Below, piece after piece: positions 51,263-60,228 of a DNA stretch of 64,000 nt. A program made the translations under genes and the position numbers. The notes beneath the pieces are model-generated. The model saw only the letters and a list, made by a program, of their open reading frames with translations, was not told where the DNA came from and did not search any database. This DNA is from Phenylobacterium deserti (lineage in GTDB: Bacteria > Pseudomonadota > Alphaproteobacteria > Caulobacterales > Caulobacteraceae). Positions within the stretch are counted from its first letter, which is position 1, and every line of letters starts with the position of its first letter. The stretch covers positions 62,001 to 126,000 of the forward strand of contig CAMCIK010000001.1 in the NCBI GenBank assembly GCA_945874825.1. The letters are read 5' to 3'.

Positions 51263-52672
51263 TCAGAATAGCACGCGCGGGTTCAGGATGCGGCCCGGAT
51301 CGAGGGCGGCGCGGATCGTGGCCAAGAGGGCGATCTCGGCAGGGTCCTTCTGGCGCCGCGCCTCATCAGCCTTCATGACACCCAGGCCATGCTCGGCCGA
51401 GACCGACCCTCCCAGGGCGATGGCGATGTCGTGTACCCGGGCCTGGCCCTCGGCCCGGCGGGCGATATGGGCCGCGTCGTCCCCGCCCTCGGGCCGCAGG
51501 ACGTCGAAGTGGATATTGCCATCGCCCACGTGGCCAAAGGCGCTGATGCGGCAGCCGGGGGCGAAGGCGGCCATGGCCCCGCCGGCCTCAAGCAGGAAGC
51601 GCGGAACCTGGCTGACAGGAACCGAGATGTCGTGCTTCCAGGTCGCCCCTTCCGGCTTCTGGGCGGCGGACTGGTTCTCGCGCAGGGACCAAAGGGCAGC
51701 AGCCTGGGCCTCGCCCGCCGCGATGACGGCCTCGCCGATGACACCGGCCTCGGACGCCTCGGACAACAGGGTCTCCATCAGACGACCGGCACCGGCCGGA
51801 TCCGGGGAGGCGATCTCCAGGAGAACGCGCCAGGGCGGAGCCCCGGACAGGGGGTCCCGCTGACCGGGGATGTTGCGCAGGGCGAACTCGACGCCCTGGC
51901 GAGCCATCAGCTCGAAGGCCTCGAGGCCAGCATCGGCGTTCCGCCGCGCCCGGGACAGAAGGTCGAGGGCGGCGTCCGGGCCCTCAAGGCCGACCATGGC
52001 TACGGCCCGGCCGGCGGGCCGGGGGAAGAGCTTGACGCTGGCGGCGGTGATGACGCCCAGGGTCCCCTCGGCACCGGACAGGAGCCCCTTGAGGTCGTAG
52101 CCGGTGTTGTCCTTGCGAAGGCGGCGGAGGCCACCCCAGATTTCGCCGTTGGGAAGCACGGCCTCCAGGCCCAGGATCAGGTCCCGGGCCGTGCCGAAGC
52201 GCAGCACGGCGACGCCGCCGGCATTGGTCGAGACCACGCCGCCCAGGGTGGCCGTCCCCTCCGAGGCCAGGCTCAGGGGAAACCGCCGACCGGCCTCCGC
52301 CGCCGCCGCCTGGACCTCTGCCAGGGTAACCCCGGCCTCGGCGACAAGGACGTCGTCGACGGGGTCGACATCCCGGATGGCGCGCATCCGGCGCGTCGAC
52401 AACAGGATCTCGCCCTGGGGGATCTGGCCACCGACAAGGCCCGTATTCCCGCCCTGGACCGTGAGGGCCACACCCTCGGCGGCGCAGAGGCGGACGATGG
52501 CGGCAGTCTCCCCGGTCGTGGCCGGAGACAGCATCATCGGCGTTGTACCGGTCCAGCGGTCCCGCCATTCCACCAGACGAGGAGCGAGGATTTCCGGGTC
52601 GTCCGTCCAGCCCGACGGCCCGACCAGGGCCTTCAGCCGGTTCATCAGGGCGTCGGAGGGCGGGACAGTCAT
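51263..52672 (-). CDS. FAD-binding oxidoreductase, D-2-hydroxyacid dehydrogenase type (GlcD-like)
   Basis: 469 aa of the vanillyl-alcohol-oxidase fold. The PCMH-type FAD-binding half has VQGGNTGLVGGQIP, TLGGVVSTNAGG and LLSGAEGTLGVIT. The C-terminal cap has the metal and substrate histidines in FGHVGDGNIHFDV and ISAEHGLG-like SAEHGLG. Substrates in the family are D-lactate, glycolate and D-2-hydroxyglutarate; sequence alone does not decide. ATG 52672. Ends 10 bp before yaaA. Confidence 0.9.
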   Translation of the reverse strand: MTVPPSDALMNRLKALVGPSGWTDDPEILAPRLVEWRDRWTGTTPMMLSPATTGETAAIVRLCAAEGVALTVQGGNTGLVGGQIPQGEILLSTRRMRAIRDVDPVDDVLVAEAGVTLAEVQAAAAEAGRRFPLSLASEGTATLGGVVSTNAGGVAVLRFGTARDLILGLEAVLPNGEIWGGLRRLRKDNTGYDLKGLLSGAEGTLGVITAASVKLFPRPAGRAVAMVGLEGPDAALDLLSRARRNADAGLEAFELMARQGVEFALRNIPGQRDPLSGAPPWRVLLEIASPDPAGAGRLMETLLSEASEAGVIGEAVIAAGEAQAAALWSLRENQSAAQKPEGATWKHDISVPVSQVPRFLLEAGGAMAAFAPGCRISAFGHVGDGNIHFDVLRPEGGDDAAHIARRAEGQARVHDIAIALGGSVSAEHGLGVMKADEARRQKDPAEIALLATIRAALDPGRILNPRVLF

Positions 52673-52719
52673 GCCGGGGAAGTTAGGCGCTCAGTGCCCC
52701 GGAAGCCAGAGCGCGCAGC

Positions 52720-54705
52720 TCAGCCAATGGCGCCCGCTGCCCGGCGCAGGCGGTCATTGATCGCCTCCCCCAGTCCAGCCTCGGGAATGGGTGCCACGGC
52801 GATGCCCGAGGCACCCCGGGCATCCGCTTCCCGAAGGAAGGTGAAGAGGTTGGCGGCAGCCTCTTCCAGGTCCCCCGAGGGGCTGAGGTTGAGGACGTCC
52901 GGCCCTGCCAGGGCGGGGCCGAAGGCCAGGAAGACTTCGCCCGGCCCTGGACCCTTGGCCTCAAGCCGGACGGGCGCTTCCGGGGCGTAGTGGCGGGTCA
53001 ACCGGCCAGGGGACCGGCGGGCGTCCGCCTCGGCTTCGGCCAGGGGACCGACCAGGGCCTCGATCTGCTCCCGGGTCACCCGTCCCGGACGAAGCAGGCG
53101 CGGCGCGTCCAGCAGGGCGACCACGGTGGACTCCAGCCCAACCTCGCAGGGACCGCCATCGAGGGCCACGGCTGCGGCCTCGCCGGTCTCGGAGAGCGCC
53201 GCCTCGAAGGTCGTCGGGCTGGGTCGTCCCGAACGGTTGGCCGATGGCGCGGCCACCGGGCCTGCGAAGGCCTCAAGTACCTTCCGGGCCAGGGGATGGG
53301 CAGGGACGCGCACCGCCACCGTGTCCAGTCCCGCCCGGGCCAGGTCGCAGACCCGCCCGCCGGGCTGGACCGGCAGGACCAGGGTCAGGGGACCCGGCCA
53401 GAAGGCGGCAGCCAGGATCTCGGCCTCGGGACTGAAGACGGCAATCTGGCGCGCAGCCTCCACGTCGGCCACGTGGGCGATCAGGGGATTGAAGGCCGGC
53501 CGGCCCTTGGCGGCGTAGAGGGCGGCGACCGCACGCGGGTCCCCGGCGTCCGCCGCCAGGCCATAGACGGTCTCGGTCGGAAGAAGGACAAGCCGGCCCT
53601 GGCGAAGGGCGAAGGCCGCCGCTTCGGCAGATCCCTCCGGCGCTCCCGTTCCGGGCACTTCGGCCTGAAGCTCAGGCCAAGGGTCCGGCGCTGGATCCTC
53701 GCCCGCCGTCAGGGCCAGGAGGGCGAAGCTGGCCAGCCAGTGCTCGCCCATGTAGTCGCCGGCCACATGGGGCAGGCTGGCGGCGAGGTGGGCGTCAGCA
53801 GCGGCCCGGGCGGCGGCAGCAGCCGGGTCGCCGGCGTCCAGGGCGACGGCGATGTTGCGCCAGCACCAGGCCCGGGACAGGTTGAGGCCGTCGAGGTGAG
53901 CGATCTTGCCATCGCTGCGGTCACTGACGCTGGCAGGGGTGAAGAGGCTGGCAGGTTCGCCCCCCGCCACCCGGGGCAGGAAGCCCGCGAACCAGGTGCG
54001 GTAGTCTTCGGCGGGCAGGACCCGGCGCAGGCACTCGGCCTCCATCAGGGCGGGCGAAAGGAAGTCCTCTCCGGAGGGCTCCCAGGCCTGGCAGTCCTGG
54101 TCCTGAGCGTACCAGGCCAGGGCCTTGGCGCGCAGCAGGTCGCCCAGGCCAACGTCGCCGGACACCTCGGCATAGTCCAGGGCCAGGGCCAGGGCGAAGG
54201 CGGTGGAGGAATGGACCCCGGTGCGCACCGGATAGGTCGCCAGAGGCAGGTGGTTGCGGAAGCGGTCGGCGAAATCCGCCGCGAGGGGGGCAAGGCGAGG
54301 CGCCCAGGGACCGCCGAGGGCAATCAGTTCGGCCTGGAGCTTCAGGAGCCAGGCCCAGCCGTAGGGGCGCTCGAACCCGCGGGCGGAGGGACGGCGCAGG
54401 AAGGCGCGCTCGCCTTCCACCGCGGCTTCCGTGAGGGCCTCCGCGAAACGGGCGTCGATCTCTGCGGCAACCGGGTGATCCGGAAAACGGCGGCGGACGG
54501 CGGCGAGTAGCCAGTAGCCGTGCACGCAGGAATGCCAGTCGAAGCTACCGAAGAAGATGGGGTGCAGGCGTCGCGGCTCGGCCAGGTCGCCGGCCCCCGT
54601 GAGTACCTGGTCCAGCTTGAAGGGCCAGGGGCGCGTGACGTGCCCCAGGGCGATCCGGGCGAAGCCAGCGGCAATCTCAGGGGTGAGCGGGGAAGGCGAG
54701 GACAT
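52720..54705 (-). CDS. Fusion of DUF2891 domain with L-threonylcarbamoyladenylate synthase (Sua5/YrdC)
   Basis: 661 aa, one uninterrupted frame. Residues 1 to about 345 are a DUF2891 protein (PIFFGSFDWHSCVHGYW, RPYGWAWLLKL, GEHWLASFALLAL). From about 350 the protein is a full Sua5-type enzyme (LLPTETVYGLAADAGD, KGRPAFNPLIAHV, APSANRSGRPSPTT, C-terminal Sua5 linker and domain), which makes threonylcarbamoyl-AMP for tRNA t6A37. A GTG at 53658 lies where stand-alone Sua5 proteins normally begin, so Sua5 might also be translated separately. The start overlaps the DUF979 stop by 29 bp. DUF2891 often accompanies DUF969/DUF979, but fusion to Sua5 is unusual. Confidence 0.85.
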   Translation of the reverse strand: MSSPSPLTPEIAAGFARIALGHVTRPWPFKLDQVLTGAGDLAEPRRLHPIFFGSFDWHSCVHGYWLLAAVRRRFPDHPVAAEIDARFAEALTEAAVEGERAFLRRPSARGFERPYGWAWLLKLQAELIALGGPWAPRLAPLAADFADRFRNHLPLATYPVRTGVHSSTAFALALALDYAEVSGDVGLGDLLRAKALAWYAQDQDCQAWEPSGEDFLSPALMEAECLRRVLPAEDYRTWFAGFLPRVAGGEPASLFTPASVSDRSDGKIAHLDGLNLSRAWCWRNIAVALDAGDPAAAAARAAADAHLAASLPHVAGDYMGEHWLASFALLALTAGEDPAPDPWPELQAEVPGTGAPEGSAEAAAFALRQGRLVLLPTETVYGLAADAGDPRAVAALYAAKGRPAFNPLIAHVADVEAARQIAVFSPEAEILAAAFWPGPLTLVLPVQPGGRVCDLARAGLDTVAVRVPAHPLARKVLEAFAGPVAAPSANRSGRPSPTTFEAALSETGEAAAVALDGGPCEVGLESTVVALLDAPRLLRPGRVTREQIEALVGPLAEAEADARRSPGRLTRHYAPEAPVRLEAKGPGPGEVFLAFGPALAGPDVLNLSPSGDLEEAAANLFTFLREADARGASGIAVAPIPEAGLGEAINDRLRRAAGAIG

Positions 54706-55636
54706 TCATCAGGACCGTGTTGACGGCGAGGAGGACGAGCGCCGTGGGCACCTGGGCCTTGATGACGGCGAAACGGTCGTCCAGGTCAAGCAGGGCGGCT
54801 GGCGCGAGGTTGAAGTTGGCGGCCAGGGGGGTGAGGAGGGTGCCGCAGAATCCCGACAACATGCCGATGGCGCAGATCGCGGCGGGATCGCCGCCGAAGC
54901 GTCCGACCAGCACCGGCAGGGCTACGCCTGCGGTCATCACCGGGAAGGCGGCGAAGGCGTTGCCCATCAGGATGGTAAAGCCCGCCATTCCCAGGCAGTA
55001 GACGACCACCCCTGCCAGGCGGGTGTCCATGGGGAAGACGCGGGTCACGGTCTCGCCCACGACGCCGCCCACGCCGGCCAGGGCGAAGACCGCCCCCAGG
55101 GCTGCGAGCATCTGGGGCAGGAGGGCCATCCAGCCCACGGTGTCCGCAAGGCGAAGGCCCTCGGTCAGGGGTGAAAGGACCGGCTGGCGGAACAGGCGCA
55201 CCGACAGGACGGCGACGACCAGGGTGGCGACGCCGAGGGAGACCAGGGTGGCCTGCTTCGGGTCCACCAGGGCCGCCAGGGCCGGTCCGCCATGGCTGAC
55301 GCCCAGGCTTCCGGCCAGGACGATGAGGGGGATCAACAGGGCGGGCAGGAAGAGGCGAAGTCCGTAGGCCCGGGCGGAGTCGGCGCGCGCTTCGGCGTCT
55401 GCGGCACCGGCGCCGCTTCGCCCAAGGCCGAGGGCCGCAGCCAGGGCCATAACCAGGACCAGGATGCCGTTGCCGAGGTCCCCCAGCCGGTCGCCCGCCA
55501 GGAAGGACAGGGCGAACAGGCCCCAGAAAAGGGCGTTGCGTACCCGGCGGGGATTGGCCGAATCCCGAAGGCTCAGCACAGCGAAGCCGGCGAAGACGAA
55601 GCCCGCGAGGGCGTAGACCTGGGTCAGGCCGATCAT
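54677..55636 (-). CDS. DUF979-family membrane protein
   Basis: 319 aa, about nine or ten hydrophobic segments, N-terminus MIGLTQVYALAGFVFAGFAV. A family block LGMAGFTILMGNAFAAFPVMTAG is present near the C-terminus. Together with DUF969 it forms a probable two-subunit transporter whose substrate is not established. Its ATG overlaps the DUF969 stop by 4 bp. Confidence 0.88.
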   Translation of the reverse strand: MIGLTQVYALAGFVFAGFAVLSLRDSANPRRVRNALFWGLFALSFLAGDRLGDLGNGILVLVMALAAALGLGRSGAGAADAEARADSARAYGLRLFLPALLIPLIVLAGSLGVSHGGPALAALVDPKQATLVSLGVATLVVAVLSVRLFRQPVLSPLTEGLRLADTVGWMALLPQMLAALGAVFALAGVGGVVGETVTRVFPMDTRLAGVVVYCLGMAGFTILMGNAFAAFPVMTAGVALPVLVGRFGGDPAAICAIGMLSGFCGTLLTPLAANFNLAPAALLDLDDRFAVIKAQVPTALVLLAVNTVLMNVLAFPAHP

Positions 55637-56301
55637 GGCCGGGGCCTCTCGCGGCGGCCAAACATGAGGATCCGCACGCCATGGACCCCGAAGGCTGCGA
55701 TGGCTGTGGGAATAGCCCAGACCGACAGCTGCAGGGGCTCAACCGTGATCCCGTTCTGCTCCAGGAAGCCGACCATCAGGAGGATGGAGCCGATCGCAAG
55801 GAAGATGTCCTCGCCGAAGAAGAGGCCGATGTTATCGGTCGCCGCGGCGAAGGCTCGTACCCTCTGGGCCTCGGCAGGGGCGACTTCGGACACCCCCGTC
55901 TCCACGGCCCGGGCGGCCTCGGCCATGGGAGCGATGATCGGGCGAATGGTCTGGGTCTGGCCGGCGATGGAGGTCAGGCCAAGGGCCGAGGTCGCCTGCC
56001 GGAAGAGGAGGTAGGACAGCATCAGCCGGGCGAAGGTCACCGACTTCAGCCGCCCGATCAGGCCGCGGGCGGCCTCCTGCAAGCCGGACCGTTCGAGGAC
56101 GCCGATGACTGGCAGGATCAGCCAGGCCGCGCTGACATAGCGGTTCTCGTTGAAGGCCTTGCCGAAGGCAGCCAGGACCTCGAGGGGCGACAGTCCGGCG
56201 GCGAGGCCCGTGGCCAGGGCCGAGGCCAGGACGACCAGCAGGGGGTTCAGGCCCACGGCAAAGCCAGCCACTACCAGCAGCACGCCCAGAAGCACCAGCA
56301 T
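55633..56301 (-). CDS. DUF969-family membrane protein
   Basis: 222 aa, polytopic, first gene of the DUF969-DUF979-DUF2891::Sua5 run. Blocks include AFNENRYVSAAWLILPVIGVLER and LTSIAGQTQTIRPIIAPM. An ATG at 56409 is in frame, but the extra 36 residues are hydrophilic and overlap the divergent cytidylyltransferase region. The ATG at 56301 begins directly with the first membrane helix. Confidence 0.87.
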   Translation of the reverse strand: MLVLLGVLLVVAGFAVGLNPLLVVLASALATGLAAGLSPLEVLAAFGKAFNENRYVSAAWLILPVIGVLERSGLQEAARGLIGRLKSVTFARLMLSYLLFRQATSALGLTSIAGQTQTIRPIIAPMAEAARAVETGVSEVAPAEAQRVRAFAAATDNIGLFFGEDIFLAIGSILLMVGFLEQNGITVEPLQLSVWAIPTAIAAFGVHGVRILMFGRRERPRP

Positions 56302-56420
56302 GGGTCCCGCCCCCTTCCCTCGCCCCCACTCTAGACCCGAGTCGCCCATCGGGTCGCGCGGGTCCCTTGCGCCAGCCCCGCGCGGCTCTATTGATGGCCC
56401 GGGCATCACGGGAGGCCGCC

Positions 56421-57116
56421 ATGGCCACGGCGATACTTCAGGCGCGGATGAGTTCCAGCCGCCTGCCGGGCAAGGTCCTCAGGCCCCTCCTGGGACAGCC
56501 CATGATCCTGCGGCAGATCGAACGCCTGCGCCGCTGCCGGCGGCTTGATCGGATTGTCGTGGCGACCAGCGAGTCCCCGTCCGACGACATCCTGGTCCAG
56601 GTCCTGGCCGAGGCCGGGGTGGAGACCGCCCGAGGCCCCCTCGAAGACGTCCTCGGCCGCTTCATCCGGGCGATGGACGCCCTGGGCCTGGAAGGCGACC
56701 TGGTGCGGCTGACCGCCGATTGCCCCCTGGCGGACCCGATGGTGATCGACGCCTGCATCGATCTGAGAACTCAGGGTGGGTTCGATTATGTCTCAAACGG
56801 CCAGGTGCGCACCTGGCCCCGGGGCCTGGACGTCGAAGCCTTCACGTCGGAGGCTCTGAGGCGGGCGCACGCCGAAGCAAGGTCAGCCTACGACCGGGAG
56901 CATGTGACCCCCTGGCTTTATGGCCCTAGCTCACCCTTCCGCCGGGGCGACCTGGTCCAGGACCGGGATCACAGCGCCCTGCGCTGGACGGTGGACCTGC
57001 CCGAGGACTTCAGCTTCGTCGAGCGGGTCTACGCCGCACTCTACCCCGCCAACCCGGCCTTCACTTCGGCGGAGGTCATGGCCCTGCCCTTTTCGCGCCG
57101 GGAATCCGACGTCTGA
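56421..57116 (+). CDS. SpsF-like cytidylyltransferase
   Basis: 231 aa nucleotidyltransferase of the acylneuraminate cytidylyltransferase fold. The N-terminus ILQARMSSSRLPGKVL is the SpsF nucleotide-binding block, and LTADCPLADP holds the metal-binding aspartates. GGGAGG lies 5 bases before ATG 56421. It likely activates a sugar with CTP for surface polysaccharide or flagellin glycosylation. It is convergent with the adjacent sialic-acid synthase gene, only 6 bp between stops. Confidence 0.87.
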   Translation: MATAILQARMSSSRLPGKVLRPLLGQPMILRQIERLRRCRRLDRIVVATSESPSDDILVQVLAEAGVETARGPLEDVLGRFIRAMDALGLEGDLVRLTADCPLADPMVIDACIDLRTQGGFDYVSNGQVRTWPRGLDVEAFTSEALRRAHAEARSAYDREHVTPWLYGPSSPFRRGDLVQDRDHSALRWTVDLPEDFSFVERVYAALYPANPAFTSAEVMALPFSRRESDV

Positions 57117-57122
57117 GGCATT

Positions 57123-58190
57123 TCAGGCGGGGGCACCGCCCTCGACCATGGACCAGTCCAGGGGCTCGCCGAAAGGAATGTCCCGGGTCGCCCTTTGGCC
57201 CATCACGGCGTCGAGGTGCTTGGGGGGCAGGCCCTGGCCAGGCCGGACCGATCGCACGTTCGCCGCCGAAAAGGCCTCTCCCTTGCGTACCGGCGCGCTG
57301 ACATAGAGGGAGCGGCGCATGCTGGCGTTCCCCGCCTCGGCCTCGCCGGGGCCATAGGCGACATGGCCCAGGGCCTCCCAGGCGCCCCGGCAGCTGCGGA
57401 CGAGGTCGGCCAGCTCGGCAGGTTCCAGGGAGAAGGCAGAGTCGACCCCGCCCTCGGCCCGGCTGAGGGTGAAGTGCTTCTCGATGAAGACCGCCCCCAG
57501 GGCCACCGCAGCCACGGAGGCCGCCGTGCCGAGGGTGTGGTCGGACAGGCCGGTCATGACCCCGAAGCGCTCGGCCATGTCCGGCAGGGTGGCCAGGTTC
57601 ATGCTCGACATGGGCGCCGGGTAGGCACTGGTGCAGTGAAGGACGATCAGGTCCTTGGCCCCGGCCCCGCGGGCGGCTTCCACCGCTTCTGCGATCTCGG
57701 CCTCGGACGCCATCCCCGTGGACATGACCAGGGGCCGTCCGGTCGCGGCGCATCGGCGGATAAGGGGCAGGTCCACCAGTTCAAAGGAAGCGATCTTGTA
57801 GGCGGGCGCGCCGAGGTCTTCGAGCAGGTCCACGGCCGTGAAGTCGAAGGGCGAGGAGAACAGGGTCACACCCACCTTGCGGGCCTGCTCGAACAGGGGC
57901 GCGTGCCAGTCCCAGGGCGTGTGGGCCTCGGCGTACAGTTCGTGGAGGCGGCGGCCATCCCACAGGCCCCCCTCGATGCGGAATCCAGGCCCGTCATGGT
58001 CGAGGGTGATGGTGTCGGCGGTGTAGGTCTGGATCTTGACGGCGTCGGCACCCGCCTCGGCCGCCGCCGTGATCAGGTCCAGGGCGCGCTTGATGTCGCC
58101 ATTATGGTTGCCCGACATCTCGGCCACCACATAGGGCGGATGGCCGGGCCCGATGGGCCTGCCGGCGATGTGGGCCAGTGTCTGGCTCAT
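57123..58190 (-). CDS. Sialic-acid synthase family (pseudaminic/N-acetylneuraminate synthase)
   Basis: 355 aa. Condenses phosphoenolpyruvate with a hexosamine to make a nonulosonic acid. The NeuB blocks are present: VAEMSGNHNGD, AVKIQTYTADT, LFSSPFDFTAVDLL, YKIASFELVDLPLI, MSTGMA, LHCTSAYPAP and LSDHTLG. The C-terminal antifreeze-like SAF domain is also there (SLYVSAPVRKGE). The GNHNGD and TADT forms are closer to pseudaminic acid synthase PseI. ATG 58190 follows GGGGGAT. In Caulobacterales such enzymes feed flagellin glycosylation. Confidence 0.9.
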   Translation of the reverse strand: MSQTLAHIAGRPIGPGHPPYVVAEMSGNHNGDIKRALDLITAAAEAGADAVKIQTYTADTITLDHDGPGFRIEGGLWDGRRLHELYAEAHTPWDWHAPLFEQARKVGVTLFSSPFDFTAVDLLEDLGAPAYKIASFELVDLPLIRRCAATGRPLVMSTGMASEAEIAEAVEAARGAGAKDLIVLHCTSAYPAPMSSMNLATLPDMAERFGVMTGLSDHTLGTAASVAAVALGAVFIEKHFTLSRAEGGVDSAFSLEPAELADLVRSCRGAWEALGHVAYGPGEAEAGNASMRRSLYVSAPVRKGEAFSAANVRSVRPGQGLPPKHLDAVMGQRATRDIPFGEPLDWSMVEGGAPA

Positions 58191-58263
58191 CGGATCCCCC
58201 CGGGGGTTCTGCACGCGAATCGCCCGACGAATATGAGGCCCGGGCCGTCCGGGGACCAGCCTG

Positions 58264-59145
58264 TCAGGCGACCGGAGGTTCCGAGGGAGCGCCCTCGAAG
58301 CGGAAGGCGTCTCCGTCCCTGCGGACAAGACCCGCTGTCGGTGCTGCGAAATGGGTGCCGATGACCAGGACGGGCTGCTCTGCCGCGCTCTCAAAGATGC
58401 TGCGGCGCATGACGGCCGAGGCCGCGGGGTCGCTGTCGAAGGGCGGCGACCACTCCGGATGCGCAAGCTGGCAAGGGTGGTGGACCATGTCGCCGGTGAT
58501 CAGGCCCACCTCGCCGGCGGACTCGATCCGGACGCTGACATGGCCGGGCGTGTGGCCAGGGGTGGGGACCAGCCGGACCTCCGGCGAGATGACATGATCC
58601 ATCTCGACCAGGTCGACCAGGCCGGCGTCGAACACCGGGCGGATGGAGTCGGACAGGATGACCTGCTGCTCGGCGTCCCCTTCCGCGCTCCAGTGGTCAT
58701 ATTCCCGGCGACCAATCAGGTAGCGGGCCTTTGGAAAGGTCGGGACCCAGCGGTCGCCGTCGCGCATCGTGTTCCACCCGACATGGTCGACGTGCAGGTG
58801 GGTGCAGACGACGGCGTTGACGCTCTCGCGGGTCCAGCCGGTCGCCTCGAAGGATTCCAGGAAATCCGTAGACAGGGCCTGGCCGCCGACAAGGCTACGC
58901 GGGCGATCATTCCCGATGCAGGTGTCGACCACCAGTCGCAGGCCGGGCGCCTCGACGAGCAGGGCGTGGATGGAGAGGCGCAGGTGGCCTTCCGGGGTCA
59001 CATAGTGCGGATAGAGCCAGGGGATTTCGCGCAGGGCCTCCGGCGTCGCCTCAGCGAGGAAGGCCCGCCGGGGGTTATGCGCCACCGGCATCTCCATCTC
59101 GACCACCCGGGTGATCGTCACCTCGCCGATCCGCCAGCTGAGCAT
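58264..59145 (-). CDS. MBL-fold metallo-hydrolase
   Basis: 293 aa. The zinc-binding HxHxDH motif reads THLHVDHVGW, the second histidine is in PTPGHTPGHVS, the bridging aspartate in LITGDMVHH, and a later histidine in VIGTHFA. It resembles lactonase-like or quorum-quenching MBL proteins but the substrate is undetermined. It lies between the sialic acid synthase gene and the KorAB operon, with a 27-bp gap to korB. Confidence 0.88.
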   Translation of the reverse strand: MLSWRIGEVTITRVVEMEMPVAHNPRRAFLAEATPEALREIPWLYPHYVTPEGHLRLSIHALLVEAPGLRLVVDTCIGNDRPRSLVGGQALSTDFLESFEATGWTRESVNAVVCTHLHVDHVGWNTMRDGDRWVPTFPKARYLIGRREYDHWSAEGDAEQQVILSDSIRPVFDAGLVDLVEMDHVISPEVRLVPTPGHTPGHVSVRIESAGEVGLITGDMVHHPCQLAHPEWSPPFDSDPAASAVMRRSIFESAAEQPVLVIGTHFAAPTAGLVRRDGDAFRFEGAPSEPPVA

Positions 59146-59172
59146 GTCCGCCCTCCCCGTCTTCGACCCCGA

Positions 59173-60228
59173 CTAGCGCAGGCCCGCGTTGATCCGGTCG
59201 AGCGCCGACTGTCCCGGCACCAGCTCGGCATCGGACAGGCTGTTCAGCGGACGGTCGGTGGTGCCCAGGGCGCCGTGCAGGTCGCCGGGCTCCGGGTTCA
59301 CATACAACAGGCCGGTGACGATCTCGCCCGCGGCCTGGCGTTCGGCCAGGTAGGACAGGGCCGCGACGCGGTCGGTGGGATCGTAATGCTCGGACAGCTT
59401 GTGGAGGGACAGGACCGAACCGTCGTGCTGGGTCACCGAGATGGTCGTGCCGGGCTCGTAGTCGACCTCGATGGGCTTGCGGTCAGCAATCACGTCGAGC
59501 CGGTTCACGGCCTCGTTGTGCTCGCGCACATAGTCGTAGCTCTTGGTTGAACCCGCGTGGTTGTTGAACTGGACGCAGGGGCTGAGGGTGTCGATGAAGG
59601 CCGGGCCGGGATGCCGGATGGCGGCCTTGATCAGGGGCACCAGCTGGGCCTTGTCACCCGAGAAGGACCGGCCCACGAAGGTCGCGCCCAGCTGCAGGGC
59701 GAGGCTGACCATGTCGATGGCGGAGTCATGATTGACCACACCGCGCTTGGACTTGGACCCGCGGTCTGAGGTGGCCGAGAACTGGCCCTTGGTGAGTCCG
59801 TATACGCCGTTGTTCTCGACGATGTAGGTCATGTTCACCCCACGCCGGATGGCGTGGGCAAACTGGCCGAGGCCGATGGAGGCGGAGTCGCCGTCACCGG
59901 AGACGCCCAGGTAGATCAGCTCGCGATTGGCGAGGTTGGCGCCGGTCAGGACCGAGGGCATCCGGCCATGGACAGTGTTGAATCCATGCGAATTGCCCAG
60001 GAAGTAATCCGGCGTCTTGGAGGAGCATCCGATGCCCGACAACTTGGCCACCCGGTGGGGTGGCAGGTCAAGCTCGTAGGCCGCCTGGATGATGGCCGAC
60101 GAAATGGAATCGTGGCCGCAACCGGCGCAGAGGGTCGAGACCGATCCCTCGTAGTCCCTGCGCAGGTAGCCGAGGGCATTGGGTGCCAGGGCCGGGTGAT
60201 GCAGCTTGGGCTTGGCGATGTAGGTCAT
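59173..60228 (-). CDS. korB: 2-oxoacid:ferredoxin oxidoreductase, beta subunit
   Basis: 351 aa thiamine-diphosphate subunit. An N-terminal cysteine cluster (CAGCGHD) and GCSSKTPDYF are seen. The ThDP-binding motif runs from GDGDSASIG to ENNGVYGLTKG. A HGRMPSVLTGA block precedes it. Probably acts on 2-oxoglutarate, from overall form. Translationally coupled to the alpha subunit by a 4-bp overlap. Confidence 0.92.
   Translation of the reverse strand: MTYIAKPKLHHPALAPNALGYLRRDYEGSVSTLCAGCGHDSISSAIIQAAYELDLPPHRVAKLSGIGCSSKTPDYFLGNSHGFNTVHGRMPSVLTGANLANRELIYLGVSGDGDSASIGLGQFAHAIRRGVNMTYIVENNGVYGLTKGQFSATSDRGSKSKRGVVNHDSAIDMVSLALQLGATFVGRSFSGDKAQLVPLIKAAIRHPGPAFIDTLSPCVQFNNHAGSTKSYDYVREHNEAVNRLDVIADRKPIEVDYEPGTTISVTQHDGSVLSLHKLSEHYDPTDRVAALSYLAERQAAGEIVTGLLYVNPEPGDLHGALGTTDRPLNSLSDAELVPGQSALDRINAGLR

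Noticed and set aside
51389-52990. 533-codon plus-strand frame opposite the GlcD-like dehydrogenase
   Set aside because: Antisense to a clear FAD-binding oxidoreductase; glycine-rich, low-complexity translation.
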